Part shown: in pieces, positions 18,300 through 27,757 of the stretch
Layout: each line of letters opens with the position of its first letter
Numbering within the stretch: position 1 is the stretch's first letter
Origin: Bradyrhizobium japonicum USDA 6
GTDB lineage: Bacteria > Pseudomonadota > Alphaproteobacteria > Rhizobiales > Xanthobacteraceae
Length of the DNA: 64,000 bases
Direction of reading: 5' to 3'
NCBI RefSeq assembly: GCF_000284375.1
Contig: NC_017249.1
Location: 3,822,001-3,886,000, forward strand
Position numbers and translations under genes: made by a program
Notes under the pieces: model-generated
What the model saw: the letters and a program-made list of their open reading frames with translations, nothing else
Told to the model about the DNA's origin: nothing
Database searches by the model: none

Positions 18300-20231
18300 T
18301 CACTCCGCGGCCTCCGCCATGTGGCCGTGCCCGCCGAGATCCACCACGCGCAGCGTCGTTCGCACGCGCTGCGTGGTGCCGTCCTGGAAGCGGATCACGG
18401 TGTCGACGGGGATGTCGGCATCGCCGCGGTAGATCGCGTTGATGATGCCTTCGTATTTCTCGTTGATGACGCTGCGGCGCACCTTTCGGGTGCGGGTGAG
18501 CTCGCCGTCGTCGGCATCCAGCTCCTTGTAGAGCAGCAGGAAGCGAGAGATGCGTTGAGCCGGCGGCAATGTGGCGTTGACGGTCTCGACTTCCTTCTTG
18601 AGCAGCGCGTAGACCTCGGGCCGCGAGGCGAGGTCGCTGTAGGTCGTGAACGAGAGTCGGCTCTTCTCCGCCCATTTCGAGATGATGGAGTAACGGATGC
18701 AGATCATCGCCGCGAGCGCGTCGCGGCCGGCGCCCAGCACTACGGCTTCGGCGATATAGGGCGAGAACTTCAGCTTGTTCTCGATGAACTGGGGCGAGAA
18801 GCGCTCGCCGCGCGAGGTCTCGGCCAGGTCCTTGATGCGATCGATGACGACGAGCTGCTTGCTATCGTTGAAGTAGCCGGCGTCACCGGACAGCATCCAG
18901 CCGTCCTTGATGTCGGCGACGCTCGCCTCGGGGTTCTTGTAATAGCCGAGGAACATGTTGGGATGCCGCACCACGATCTCGCCGACGCCGTGGACGTCGG
19001 CATTGTCGATGCGGATCTCGACGCTGTCGGCCATCGGCACGCCTGTCGTGTCGGGGTCGACCTTGCCCTCGGGGTGCAGCGTATAGGCTCCTAGCAGTTC
19101 GGTCTGGCCGTAGAGCGTGCGCAGCGGCACACCCATGGCCTGGAAGAACTTGAAGGTGTCAGGGCCGAGTGCCGCGCCGCCGGTCGCGGCCGAACGCAGG
19201 CGGGTAAAGCCGAGGCGGTCGCGGAGCGCGCGGAACAGGATTGCGTCGGCAAAGCTCGAACGCTTGCCGTCCGCGAGCGCCGCGAGGCCGCTTTTCATGC
19301 CGATGTCGAACAGGCGCTGCTTGAAAGGCGTCGCGTCCATCACCTTGGCGCGGACGTCGGCGGCGATGGATTCCCAGACGCGCGGCGCAAACAGCACGAA
19401 CGTCGGCGCGATTTCGCGCAGATCGTTCATCATCGTATCAGGCTCTTCGACGAAGTTGATCTTCATCCGGCACAAGAGGCCTTTGCCGAGCACATAGACC
19501 TGCTCCATGATCCACGGCAGCGGCAGCACGGAGACGTATTCGTCGTCCGGCCCTTTCGGATCGAAGGCGAGATAGGTCGCGCAATGGCCGAGCACGCGGC
19601 CGGCGGCGAGCATGGCGAGCTTCGGGTGCGAGGTGGTGCCCGACGTGGTGCAGAGAATCGCGACGTCCTCGCCCTTGGTGGCATCGACGAGGCGATCGTA
19701 GAGCTCCGGCTCACGCGTGGCGCGGCCGCGGCCGAGTTCGGCGAACGCTTCCGCCGACATCAGTCTGGGATCGTCGTATTTCCGCATGCCGCGCGGATCG
19801 GAATAGATGATGTGCTTCAGCCGCGGCACGCGCTCGGCAAGCGCGAGCAGCTTGTCGACCTGCTCTTCGTCCTCGGCGAAAACGACCTGCGCCTCGCCAT
19901 AGTTGAGGAGGTAGGAGGCTTCCTCGTCCAGCACGTCGCGATAGAGCCCAAGGCTCAGTCCACCGATGGCGTGCGTCGCCACTTCCGCCGCGACCCAGTC
20001 CGGCCGGTTGTCGCCGATGATGCCGATGACGTCCTCGCGCCCCAAGCCCAATTCGATCAGGCCGAGCGCAAAGTCGCGTACGCGGGTGTGGTAGTCATTC
20101 CAGGTGAAGACGCGCCAGAGCCCGAGATCCTTTTCGCGCAACGCGATCTCGTTGCCGTGCTCCCTGGCATTGAGCCGCAGCATCTTCGGATAGGTGTCGG
20201 CCTGCGCGACGCGGCCCGCGTAATCCATCAT
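18300..20231 (-). CDS. AMP-dependent acyl-CoA synthetase (long-chain/aromatic acid type) within liv cluster
   Basis: 643 residues. The start ATG at 20231 overlaps the livG TGA as ATGA, which excludes longer readings of this frame. Adenylate-forming motifs in order: the P-loop ILCTTSGTTSHPK, LRTLYGQTE (A5), MLSGDAGYF (A7), VIDRIKDLAETSRGERFSP (A8), and TRTRKVRR near the catalytic C-terminal lysine. The layout matches long-chain fatty-acid CoA ligases. Embedding in a liv operon suggests that the imported carboxylic acid is trapped as its CoA ester on entry. Membrane-proximal activity is inferred from context. Confidence 0.9.
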   Translation of the reverse strand: MMDYAGRVAQADTYPKMLRLNAREHGNEIALREKDLGLWRVFTWNDYHTRVRDFALGLIELGLGREDVIGIIGDNRPDWVAAEVATHAIGGLSLGLYRDVLDEEASYLLNYGEAQVVFAEDEEQVDKLLALAERVPRLKHIIYSDPRGMRKYDDPRLMSAEAFAELGRGRATREPELYDRLVDATKGEDVAILCTTSGTTSHPKLAMLAAGRVLGHCATYLAFDPKGPDDEYVSVLPLPWIMEQVYVLGKGLLCRMKINFVEEPDTMMNDLREIAPTFVLFAPRVWESIAADVRAKVMDATPFKQRLFDIGMKSGLAALADGKRSSFADAILFRALRDRLGFTRLRSAATGGAALGPDTFKFFQAMGVPLRTLYGQTELLGAYTLHPEGKVDPDTTGVPMADSVEIRIDNADVHGVGEIVVRHPNMFLGYYKNPEASVADIKDGWMLSGDAGYFNDSKQLVVIDRIKDLAETSRGERFSPQFIENKLKFSPYIAEAVVLGAGRDALAAMICIRYSIISKWAEKSRLSFTTYSDLASRPEVYALLKKEVETVNATLPPAQRISRFLLLYKELDADDGELTRTRKVRRSVINEKYEGIINAIYRGDADIPVDTVIRFQDGTTQRVRTTLRVVDLGGHGHMAEAAE

Positions 20232-21049
20232 GCCGCACTCTCCTGCGCTGGCGGAGCATCGTCCGGATCGACCAGCACCTCGTCCTCCTCGCCGAGATAG
20301 GCACGCCTGACGTGGGGATCGGCGAGCACGGCGGCCGGATCGCCCTCGGCGATCTTGCGGCCGAAATCGAGCACCATGACGCGGTGGGAGATGTCCATCA
20401 CCACGCCCATGTCGTGCTCGATCATCACCACCGTCATCCCGAACTCCTCGTTGAGGTCGACGATGTAGCGGGCCATGTCCTCCTTCTCCTCGAAGTTCAT
20501 GCCGGCCATCGGCTCGTCGAGGAGAATGAGGCGCGGCTCCAGCGCCATGGCACGGGCGAGCTCGACGCGTTTGCGCAGGCCGTAGGAGAGGGTGCCGGCT
20601 TGCGCCTTTCGCACCGACTGGAGATCGAGGAAGTCGATGATCTCCTCGACCTTGCGGCGGTGCTCGAGTTCTTCCTTGCGCGCGCCGGTGAGCCAGTACA
20701 GCGATCCCGTGAGGAAATTGTTCTTCAGGAGGTGATGGCGCCCGACCATGATGTTGTCGAGCACACTCATGTGGTGGAACAGGGCCAGATTCTGGAAGGT
20801 GCGGCCGATGCCGAGCGTGGGGCGCGCGTTCGGCGTCAGCCCTGTGATGTCGCGGCCCCGGTAGAACAGCTGGCCCTCGGTCGGCTTGTAGCGACCGGAA
20901 ATACAATTCACGATCGAGGTCTTGCCGGCGCCGTTGGGGCCGATGATCGAGAACAGCTCGCCGTCATTGATCGCAAAGCTGACATCGGTCAGCGCACGGA
21001 CGCCGCCGAATCGCAAGGACACGCCGCGCACTTCGAGACTGGTAGCCAC
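20228..21049 (-). CDS. livG: Branched-chain amino acid-type ABC transporter ATP-binding protein (LivG-like), cluster 1
   Basis: About 273 residues from GTG 21049; TTG at 21052 or 21055 are alternatives behind a strong GGGAGGG. A longer reading to 21172 lacks family similarity. Walker A is GPNGAGKT, with LGIGRTFQN, the LivG-type signature LSYGLRKRVE, Walker B LILLDEP followed by MAGMN, and VIEHDMGVVM. It is the first gene of the cluster, divergent from a Crp/Fnr regulator. The C terminus has an acidic extension after YLGEE. Confidence 0.92.
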   Translation of the reverse strand: MATSLEVRGVSLRFGGVRALTDVSFAINDGELFSIIGPNGAGKTSIVNCISGRYKPTEGQLFYRGRDITGLTPNARPTLGIGRTFQNLALFHHMSVLDNIMVGRHHLLKNNFLTGSLYWLTGARKEELEHRRKVEEIIDFLDLQSVRKAQAGTLSYGLRKRVELARAMALEPRLILLDEPMAGMNFEEKEDMARYIVDLNEEFGMTVVMIEHDMGVVMDISHRVMVLDFGRKIAEGDPAAVLADPHVRRAYLGEEDEVLVDPDDAPPAQESAA

Positions 21050-21055
21050 CAACAA

Positions 21056-21337
21056 ATCCCTCCCGGTGATGGCGCATTCAGCGGCGCTCTTCGTCCGTTC
21101 CTGTCGGGCGATCCTAGTACGGCCGTGCCGGTGAGGCCATGCAGCTATTGGTCTCGACCGGCGCCGCGCCACTCTTGCTCCCGATCGGGATCAAAAGCCG
21201 CATCACCCAAGGTGGTCCTCAATAGGGGAAAGCGCTATTTTGAAATGTCTCCCGCCTGACAATTCTGCGACAAAGTTTTTTCAGGCGGGAGTGGCCTTCA
21301 TCTTTCGTCGGATGGTGGTCGAAGCGATCGTGTTGCA
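21056..21337. promoter_or_regulatory. Divergent regulatory region, livG cluster / Crp-Fnr gene, with 11-base inverted repeat
   Basis: About 280 bases between oppositely oriented genes. It holds a perfect inverted repeat, CTCCCGCCTGA (21249-21259) and TCAGGCGGGAG (21281-21291), with a 21-base spacer containing a T-run. It is not a typical Crp/Fnr site (no TGTGA or TTGAT half-site), so it may be another operator or a hairpin. Position suggests shared control of both transcription units. Confidence 0.5.
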
Positions 21338-22060
21338 GTGCAGCAGAGAGATTGGGTGGCGAACGGTGCGGCTGGCTTCGGCATCATGATTTCAGAGGAT
21401 CAACTGAAGCGGGTCGCCGCCTGGTCGCGCGAGCTCACGGAAGCGGAGATCGAGGTCGCACGCGCCGGAATCACGGAACGGTCCTACCGCACCGGCGAGA
21501 CCGTGTTCATGCGCGGCGACACGTTCGGCTATTGGGCGGGCATGGTGAGCGGCCTGGCACGGATGGGCGGGGTCTCGCGCGACGGCAAGGAGACGAGCCT
21601 TGCGGGGCTGACGGCCGGGGCCTGGTTCGGCGAGGGCAGCGTGCTCAAGAACGAGCCGCGCCGCTACGACGTGGTCGCGCTGCGCGACAGCCGCGTCGCG
21701 CTGATGGAACGCAGCGCCTTCATGTGGCTGTTCGAGAATAGCGTCGGCTTCAACCGCTTCCTGGTGCGCCAGCTCAACGAGCGGCTCGGCCAGTTCATCG
21801 GCATGCTCGAGGTCAACCGCACGCTGGATGCCACCGCGCGTCTCGCGCGCAGCATCGCCTCGCTGTTCAATCCGATCCTCTATCCGGAATCCACTGCACA
21901 TCTGGAAATCACCCAGGAGGAGATCGGTGCGCTCTCGGGCATGTCACGGCAGAACGCCAACCGCGCGCTAAACCGGCTGGAGAAGGAGGGGCTGCTGCGG
22001 CTCGAATATGGCGGCGTCACCATTCTCGATGTCGAGCGGCTGCGCGGCTACGGGGACTAG
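21338..22060 (+). CDS. Crp/Fnr-family transcriptional regulator
   Basis: Up to 240 residues (GTG 21338); ATG 21386 gives 224 residues and fits the family better at the N terminus. No strong ribosome site decides between them. A cyclic-nucleotide-binding-like domain (FMRGDTFGYWAGMVSGLARM, GAWFGEGSVL) is followed by a long dimerisation helix and a winged helix (ITQEEIGALSGMSRQNANRALNRL). There is no N-terminal cysteine cluster, so it should not bind an FNR-type iron-sulfur cluster. Divergent from liv cluster 1, which it may control. Confidence 0.88.
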   Translation: MQQRDWVANGAAGFGIMISEDQLKRVAAWSRELTEAEIEVARAGITERSYRTGETVFMRGDTFGYWAGMVSGLARMGGVSRDGKETSLAGLTAGAWFGEGSVLKNEPRRYDVVALRDSRVALMERSAFMWLFENSVGFNRFLVRQLNERLGQFIGMLEVNRTLDATARLARSIASLFNPILYPESTAHLEITQEEIGALSGMSRQNANRALNRLEKEGLLRLEYGGVTILDVERLRGYGD

Positions 22061-22380
22061 CGCGCGTACTCCTAAACGTCAGCTTCCGAGGCTTAAGCGG
22101 AAGTTGCCCTGTTCGGTCGGCATCGACTGCTTGTGACCGGTTGCGGACCTCGGCCAACGATCGCCGCTACCTCAGGGGTAGCCGCCGCCGTGCGGCCGTG
22201 TCCAGCTGTTGCCGGGTAGTGTTCGGGGGGTGACGAAACAAAATCCGCCGGGATGAAACCATTTTCCGGCCTTCACGAAGGCATGGTGAAACAGTCGGAC
22301 GTTTAAGAAAGTATTGGAAGCGATGGGCAAAGGGGCACAGCACAAAGAACGACGATCGCCATGGGGCGGGGAGCGAAGCC
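22061..22380. other. 320-base gap without a recognisable gene
   Basis: I see no supported coding region. It contains small dyads: CTTCCG/CGGAAG (22083-22103), just after the regulator gene, and CTACC/GGTAG near 22169-22183. The second half is somewhat AT-richer and should carry the promoter of the small secreted protein at 22381. No confident -35/-10 pair or operator could be assigned. Confidence 0.4.
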
Positions 22381-22761
22381 ATGTCACAGATTCGCAAAGC
22401 TTTTTTGGGTGCTCTCGCGACAGTATTGACGATCGGTGCCGTGCAACTCGCTTCAGGTCACGACCTCGGAGACCGCTGGCAGGCGGGCTCTGAACAGCCA
22501 GGTCACATCGTCAATCGCGCCGGCAAGGCAGATCATCTTGCTGCCCCCAAGCCGTTCGCAGTCCAGACGAAAACGGTTTCCCTGCGCTTGAACGATCAAG
22601 CCGATACATCGGTCCTGATGCGTATTCCATTTGCGCAGGCCCGCATCACCAAGACGCCGCTGTGGAATCAGAGCCGTAAGCCGACAGTCGCCTGCGAGCC
22701 CATGGTCAGCACGCTCACGGAAGTCGCAAGGCTCCTGCAGCCCGGCCGTTGCGTGACCTGA
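22381..22761 (+). CDS. Small secreted hypothetical protein
   Basis: 126 residues from ATG 22381 with GGGGAG upstream. An N-terminal signal peptide (MSQIRKAFLGALATVLTIGA, cleavage likely after LASG near residue 26) directs it to the periplasm. The mature part is basic and has two cysteines (ACEPM and GRCVT) near its C terminus that could form a disulfide. I do not recognise the family. A 7-base hairpin TCCGCTT/AAGCGGA (22770-22792) follows the stop. Expressed alone and convergent with an MFS gene. Confidence 0.65.
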   Translation: MSQIRKAFLGALATVLTIGAVQLASGHDLGDRWQAGSEQPGHIVNRAGKADHLAAPKPFAVQTKTVSLRLNDQADTSVLMRIPFAQARITKTPLWNQSRKPTVACEPMVSTLTEVARLLQPGRCVT

Positions 22762-22858
22762 TCACTCAATCCGCTTTTCGGGGTGAAGCGGAAATGTCTG
22801 TGAAGCTTCTTGATATCGTGCTTTGACCCTCAACAGACCTTTCAATGTCTGCAAGGCC

Positions 22859-24121
22859 CTAGCGTGCATTGGCGGGGGCGTGGAGCGGCCAGAGGTCGGC
22901 GCGCCAGTGGATCGCGATCGCCAGCATCGCGATGAAGCCCGCGACGGCATAGAGCGAACCCGTCGCGGAATAGCCGATGATGTCGATCAGACTGCCGGCC
23001 GCGAGCAAGCCGAGCGGCAGGCCGTAGATCACCATCATGCGCACGCCCATCACGCGCCCGCGCAGATGTGCGCTGGCCGTACGCATCAGGATCACGGCTG
23101 CCGAGATCATGGACATGCTCTGGGCGATGCCGGCGAGAACGAGGCAAGCCATGGCGACAGGCATGGTCCTGATCTCGACGAACACCAGCAGCAAGGTGTA
23201 CCAGGCCAGCGTCGCACAGATCAGGAGCCGGGCAATGCGCAGTCCGCCGACCAGGCTGAGCGTGATGGAGCCGATCAGCGAGCCGACGGCGAAGCTCGCC
23301 GAGAGATAGCCGAGGCCGGTCTGGTCGGTCTGGAAAATTTCGCGCGCGATATAGGGCAGCAATCCTCCGGTGAAGGGAAATGCGGTGAGATTGGCGAGGA
23401 AGGCGACGCACAGCGCCGCACCCATGCCCGGGCCGTTCCAGGCGTAGACGATCCCTTCCTTCAGTTCGTCGAGCAGTTTTGAAACGGCGCGGCTGTTCGC
23501 CGGCAGATCGGTCGTGGCAACGGACCTTTCCGGCCGGGTCAGGCAGAACATGAAAATCGCAGCAACCAGATAGAGGCCGGCGACCGCCGCATAAACGAGC
23601 CCAATGCCAAGCACGGCAAACAGCCCGGCTCCCGTCAGCGCTCCGGCAATGCGCGCGCTGTCCTGGGTCGTGCGTGACAGGCTGATCGCGCCGATCAAAA
23701 GCTCGGCCGGCATGATGTCGGCGAGCAACGCGCTGCGAAGGCCGAGATCGGAGGAGCGGATCAGGCCCATGATCGTCACGATGATCATGACGTTGAGCGG
23801 CGCCAGATGGCCGGTCAGCGCCAGCACCATGATGGTCGAGGCGAGCACCGTATAGACGAGGCGCATCACGACCAGGAGATCGCGATGACCGATGCGGTCG
23901 CCGATCATGCCGAACACCGGCGCGACGAGCGTCCCGACGAACTGGAGCGAGGCAAGCACGGTCAGCAGCAACACCGAGCCGGTCTCGACCAGGATGTACC
24001 AGCCGAGCACCAGCGTCTCGATCTCGAACGCCCAGGAGGTGAGCAGGTCGGACGGCCACTGGAAGCGATAGTTGCGGATGCGGAATGGCGCGAGTGCGGA
24101 AGGTCGTGCGGATGTGCTCAA
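22859..24121 (-). CDS. MFS transporter (enterobactin-exporter/MFS_3-like)
   Basis: About 420 residues from TTG 24121 (STSARPSALAPFRIRNYRFQ). There is no ATG for the next 60 codons, and longer readings are not family-like. Twelve hydrophobic helices are present. LQFVGTLVAPVFGMIGDRIGHRD carries the MFS loop 2-3 motif (G-x3-D-R-x-G-x-R/K-like), and HLRGRVMGVRMM is the equivalent in the second half. A seven-codon ORF with its own AGGGGG site and GTG start (24141) ends in a TGA overlapping this TTG. Substrate unknown; efflux is likely. Confidence 0.82.
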   Translation of the reverse strand: MSTSARPSALAPFRIRNYRFQWPSDLLTSWAFEIETLVLGWYILVETGSVLLLTVLASLQFVGTLVAPVFGMIGDRIGHRDLLVVMRLVYTVLASTIMVLALTGHLAPLNVMIIVTIMGLIRSSDLGLRSALLADIMPAELLIGAISLSRTTQDSARIAGALTGAGLFAVLGIGLVYAAVAGLYLVAAIFMFCLTRPERSVATTDLPANSRAVSKLLDELKEGIVYAWNGPGMGAALCVAFLANLTAFPFTGGLLPYIAREIFQTDQTGLGYLSASFAVGSLIGSITLSLVGGLRIARLLICATLAWYTLLLVFVEIRTMPVAMACLVLAGIAQSMSMISAAVILMRTASAHLRGRVMGVRMMVIYGLPLGLLAAGSLIDIIGYSATGSLYAVAGFIAMLAIAIHWRADLWPLHAPANAR

Positions 24122-24412
24122 GATGCGATGACGGGTTTCACGATGATTCCCCCTTATTCTTGTTCTTCTGTTCGGCAGGGTAGCTCCGGCCATGCCCCTG
24201 TCAATTGGTGCTACCGCATGCCGCCATGCTTGCCGACGACGCGCGGTGCGCCAGTGCGCCCGCAGCATCGCTTCGTCGCCCAGCCGATACGGAGAGGTCG
24301 ACCAACCACCGCTTGCTCTTCCCGTGCGAGGAGCCCATGCTTGCCAGGTTCCTGGGCCCATCCGGCAGGTCCGGGAGCTCGCGCCATCGCGGCTTCCGCG
24401 AGGTCATGACCC

Positions 24413-27400
24413 ATGAACTGCTCTTGCTGTGGTTTAGAGGTCCAGAGCGGCTTTGCCTTCTGCCCGAAGTGCGGCACGAAGCAGCCGAACGCGTGCCCCG
24501 GCTGCGGCTTTCCATGCGCGCCGGATTTCGCCTATTGCCCGAAATGCGGTGCCTTCGTCTCTGAGGCCTCTACAGGCGGCGGGCAGGCATCGGCGCGGAC
24601 GAGCCCGACGACGCTCCCGATCCGGTCCTCGTCTCCGCCGCTCGTGCCGGCGGAGGACGCTCAAGCCGTATTTCGAGCTCCGTCGGACAAGATCGACAGC
24701 GAGGCGAACCGCCGTACCATCACCGTGCTGTTTGCCGACCTCAGCGGCTTCACTGCGATGAGCGAGCGGCTCGACCCCGAGGTCATGCAGACGCTTCAAA
24801 ACGCATTGTTCGAGGAGTTGACGGCCGCGGTGCAAAGTTTTGGCGGCTTCGTGGACAAATTCATCGGCGATGCGCTGCTGGCTCTGTTTGGTGCGCCGGC
24901 GGCGCACGAGGACGACCCGGAGCGAGCGGTGCGCGCTGCCCTCGACATGATCGGCCGGACGGCGCGCCTCAGCGAACGCGCGGAGGCGTATGCCGGTTCA
25001 CCGCTGCTGCTCCATGTCGGCATCAACACCGGGCACGTCGTCGCGGGCGGGCTCGGTGCGGGTGTTTCCAAATCCTATTCGGTGACCGGCGACACGGTGA
25101 ACACCGCCCAGCGGCTACAATCGATGGCGGCTCCGGGCGAGGTGCTGGTCGGGCCGTTGACCCACCGTCTGACGCGGCATGCGTTCTCCTATGACTCGCT
25201 TGGCGAGGTCTCGCTGAAGGGCAAGATGGGCAGCGTGCTGGTCCACCGTCTGAAGGAGCCGCTCGACACGCCCCGTGCGGCGCGCGGTCTCGACATGCTG
25301 GGTCTCAATGCGCCGTTGATCGGACGCGACGCCGAGCTTGCGCGCCTGATCGGCAGCCTTGATCGCGCGTGCGGGGGCGCGGCTCAACTGGTGCGGCTGG
25401 TCGGTGAAGCCGGCATCGGGAAAACGCGCCTGGTCAGCGAATTCGTTGCGCGCATTCGCGATCAGGATCGATTCGCCGGCGTGGCGATCCGGCACGCGGC
25501 GTGCTCGCCGCTCGGCGAACAATCCTACGGCACGCTCGCCGCCGTGCTGCGTAGCGCCTATGGCATCGCGCAGAAGGCGGGCGCCGCAGAGGCGGAGGCG
25601 AAGGTCGCCGAAGCGCTGTCGGAGCTTGGCCTCGCGACCGACGAGGCCGACCGCCTGATGCCCCTCTATCTGCACGTCCTCGGCCTCGGCGACCCCAACG
25701 CCGCGCTCAGGCATGTCGAGCCCGAACAGCTCCGCCGGCAGATATTCTTCGCGATTCGCACCGTCTTCGAACGCCGCCTGGCACTGTCGCCACTGCTGAT
25801 CATCGTCGAGGATCTGCACTGGGCCGACGCGGTGTCGCTTGAAGCGTTGCGGTTCCTGATGGATCGGCTGGAGCGGACGCGGCTGATGCTGCTGTTTACG
25901 CATCGGCCGATGCTGGAACTGGACCAGTTCGGTTCGAGCAGGATCAGTCACACGACCCTTCGGCTGCCCCCGCTTGGCGACGCCGACGGACAAAGGCTGC
26001 TCGCGGCCTATTTCAGTCACGGTTGGCGTGAACCGCCGGGAGGTCTGTTCGGTCGAATCCTCGATCGCGCCGGCGGCAATCCGCTTTTCCTCGAGGAGAT
26101 CATACGCGGCCTGATCGAAGCCGGCACCCTGGAGCGCGACGGCGCGCAGTGGCGGATGAAGTCGGATGAAGCCTCCGCCGATATTCCGGCAAGCATTCAG
26201 GCATTGCTGCTGGCGCGTCTGGACCGGTTGCCGCATCAGGTGCGCCGCCTGGCACAGGAAGCCGCCGTAATCGGCCCGCGGTTTGATGCGGCCGCTCTCG
26301 GTGCGGCGGCAACCGAGCCGGCAAGGGTTGAAGCAGGGCTCGAGCTTCTGTGCGACGCGGAGATCATCGAGGAGATCGCGGGCGCGAACTCGATTTCGCT
26401 GCGGACCTACCGCTTCACGCAGACCATGCTTCAGGACGTGATCTATCAAAACCTGCTTCTGCAGCGCCGGATCGAGCTTCATGGACGGATCGGCGGGGCG
26501 CTCGAGAGGCTCTATGGCCATGAGCCCGAGCGCCTCGAAGATCTCATCCTGCTCGGACATCACTTCAGTCTGAGCGCGAGCAAGCCGAAAGGCGCGCGCT
26601 ATCTGCGCGCGGCCGCCGATCGCGCTCGCGCCAGCTATGCCAATGACGATGCCATCCGTCTCTACCAACAGGCCCTCGCCGTGCTGTTGACCGGCGGCGA
26701 GCGGGAGCCGGAACGTCTGGTCCTGTACGAGCGGATTGCGGACCTCTGTGCCGCGGCTGGCCGCCGGAACACGGCCGAGGAGCACTATCAGAGCGCGTTT
26801 GAGGGGCACCGCGCCATCCAGGACCGGATCGGCGAAGCGCGAATCCTTCGCAAGCTTGGCCGATTGCTGTGGGACGCCGGCAAGCGGATCAAGGCAGAGA
26901 CGCATTACGCCGAGGCGGCCAACCTGCTTGGAGGGATCGACGCGCCCATCGAGTGGGCGCATCTCCTGCAGGAGCGCGGCCGTCTCGCGTTTCGGACCGG
27001 CGATCACGTGGCCGCCGCAAGATGGGCAGACGAGGCGCTCGGCTATGCACGGTCCGCCCCCGCGGACGCGGACGAGCAGGCCGGTCTCGAGGCGGCACGC
27101 GCCATTGCGGAGGCCCTCAACACCAAGGGCGTTGCGCTGGCGCGGCTTGGACGACACGCGGAGGCGGTGCGCGAGGTGGAGCAAAGCGTTGCAGCCGCCG
27201 AAGCCGCCGGCCTCCTCAACGTAGCCTGCCGCGGCTACACCAATCTCGGTGTGCTCTACACGATCGTCGACCCGGCGAAAGCCGTGGAGGTCTGCCGGTG
27301 CGGACTCGATGTCGCGCGTCGGATCGGGGATCTCGGCTTCCAGGCGCGTCTTCTCGCCAATTTTGCCGTTGCCTGTTGCACCTTCACGGACAGATGTACC

Positions 27401-27736
27401 GAGGAAGGGGTACCGGCTGCCGAGAAGGCGATCGAAATCGACCGTGCGCTCGATCAGCGCGAGCATCTCTCCGTGCCCTTGATCGTGCTCGGGCAAATCC
27501 ATCAATGCCACTTCCGCCCCGATCTGGCCGCCCTCTGCTACAATGAGGCAATCGAGGTGGCGAACGAAACCGGCGAACCGCAGCAGCTCTTTCCATGCTA
27601 TGATGGTCTTGCGACGCTGAGCCTTGATCGAGGCGACATGCCCGAGGCCGACCGATATTTCGCGCTGGCGCATGATGTCTGCGCCCGCCACGGGCTTGAT
27701 CCCGCCGGGCTGATCGTACTGCCATTTCTTGACTAG
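24413..27736 (+). CDS. Zinc-ribbon / class III nucleotide cyclase / AAA-type ATPase / TPR protein
   Basis: 1107 residues. Residues 3-45 form a double zinc ribbon (Cys pairs at 3/6, 17/20, 28/31 and 42/45). Residues 100-285 are a class III cyclase: Asp109 in LFADLSGFT, the second metal Asp and base-binding Lys in DKFIGDALLALFG, and TVNTAQRL with transition-state Asn and Arg, so it looks active. An ATPase follows with GEAGIGKT (Walker A) and LLIIVEDLHWAD (Walker B). The last 450 residues are TPR-like helical repeats. The architecture is known in Bradyrhizobium-type genomes as putative adenylate cyclases; the signal sensed is unknown. It probably forms an operon with the peroxiredoxin gene 21 bases downstream. 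Confidence 0.9.
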   Translation: MNCSCCGLEVQSGFAFCPKCGTKQPNACPGCGFPCAPDFAYCPKCGAFVSEASTGGGQASARTSPTTLPIRSSSPPLVPAEDAQAVFRAPSDKIDSEANRRTITVLFADLSGFTAMSERLDPEVMQTLQNALFEELTAAVQSFGGFVDKFIGDALLALFGAPAAHEDDPERAVRAALDMIGRTARLSERAEAYAGSPLLLHVGINTGHVVAGGLGAGVSKSYSVTGDTVNTAQRLQSMAAPGEVLVGPLTHRLTRHAFSYDSLGEVSLKGKMGSVLVHRLKEPLDTPRAARGLDMLGLNAPLIGRDAELARLIGSLDRACGGAAQLVRLVGEAGIGKTRLVSEFVARIRDQDRFAGVAIRHAACSPLGEQSYGTLAAVLRSAYGIAQKAGAAEAEAKVAEALSELGLATDEADRLMPLYLHVLGLGDPNAALRHVEPEQLRRQIFFAIRTVFERRLALSPLLIIVEDLHWADAVSLEALRFLMDRLERTRLMLLFTHRPMLELDQFGSSRISHTTLRLPPLGDADGQRLLAAYFSHGWREPPGGLFGRILDRAGGNPLFLEEIIRGLIEAGTLERDGAQWRMKSDEASADIPASIQALLLARLDRLPHQVRRLAQEAAVIGPRFDAAALGAAATEPARVEAGLELLCDAEIIEEIAGANSISLRTYRFTQTMLQDVIYQNLLLQRRIELHGRIGGALERLYGHEPERLEDLILLGHHFSLSASKPKGARYLRAAADRARASYANDDAIRLYQQALAVLLTGGEREPERLVLYERIADLCAAAGRRNTAEEHYQSAFEGHRAIQDRIGEARILRKLGRLLWDAGKRIKAETHYAEAANLLGGIDAPIEWAHLLQERGRLAFRTGDHVAAARWADEALGYARSAPADADEQAGLEAARAIAEALNTKGVALARLGRHAEAVREVEQSVAAAEAAGLLNVACRGYTNLGVLYTIVDPAKAVEVCRCGLDVARRIGDLGFQARLLANFAVACCTFTDRCTEEGVPAAEKAIEIDRALDQREHLSVPLIVLGQIHQCHFRPDLAALCYNEAIEVANETGEPQQLFPCYDGLATLSLDRGDMPEADRYFALAHDVCARHGLDPAGLIVLPFLD

Positions 27737-27757
27737 GTCATATGAAGGAGTTCAACC

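Noticed and set aside
22167..22397. Minus-strand frames of 71-76 codons upstream of the small secreted protein
   Set aside because: They overlap each other and the real gene start, and lack a convincing ribosome site or protein-like composition.
25115..27691. 858-codon open frame antisense to the cyclase/ATPase gene
   Set aside because: Mirror frame of a GC-rich gene whose plus-strand protein has clear zinc ribbon, cyclase and ATPase motifs.
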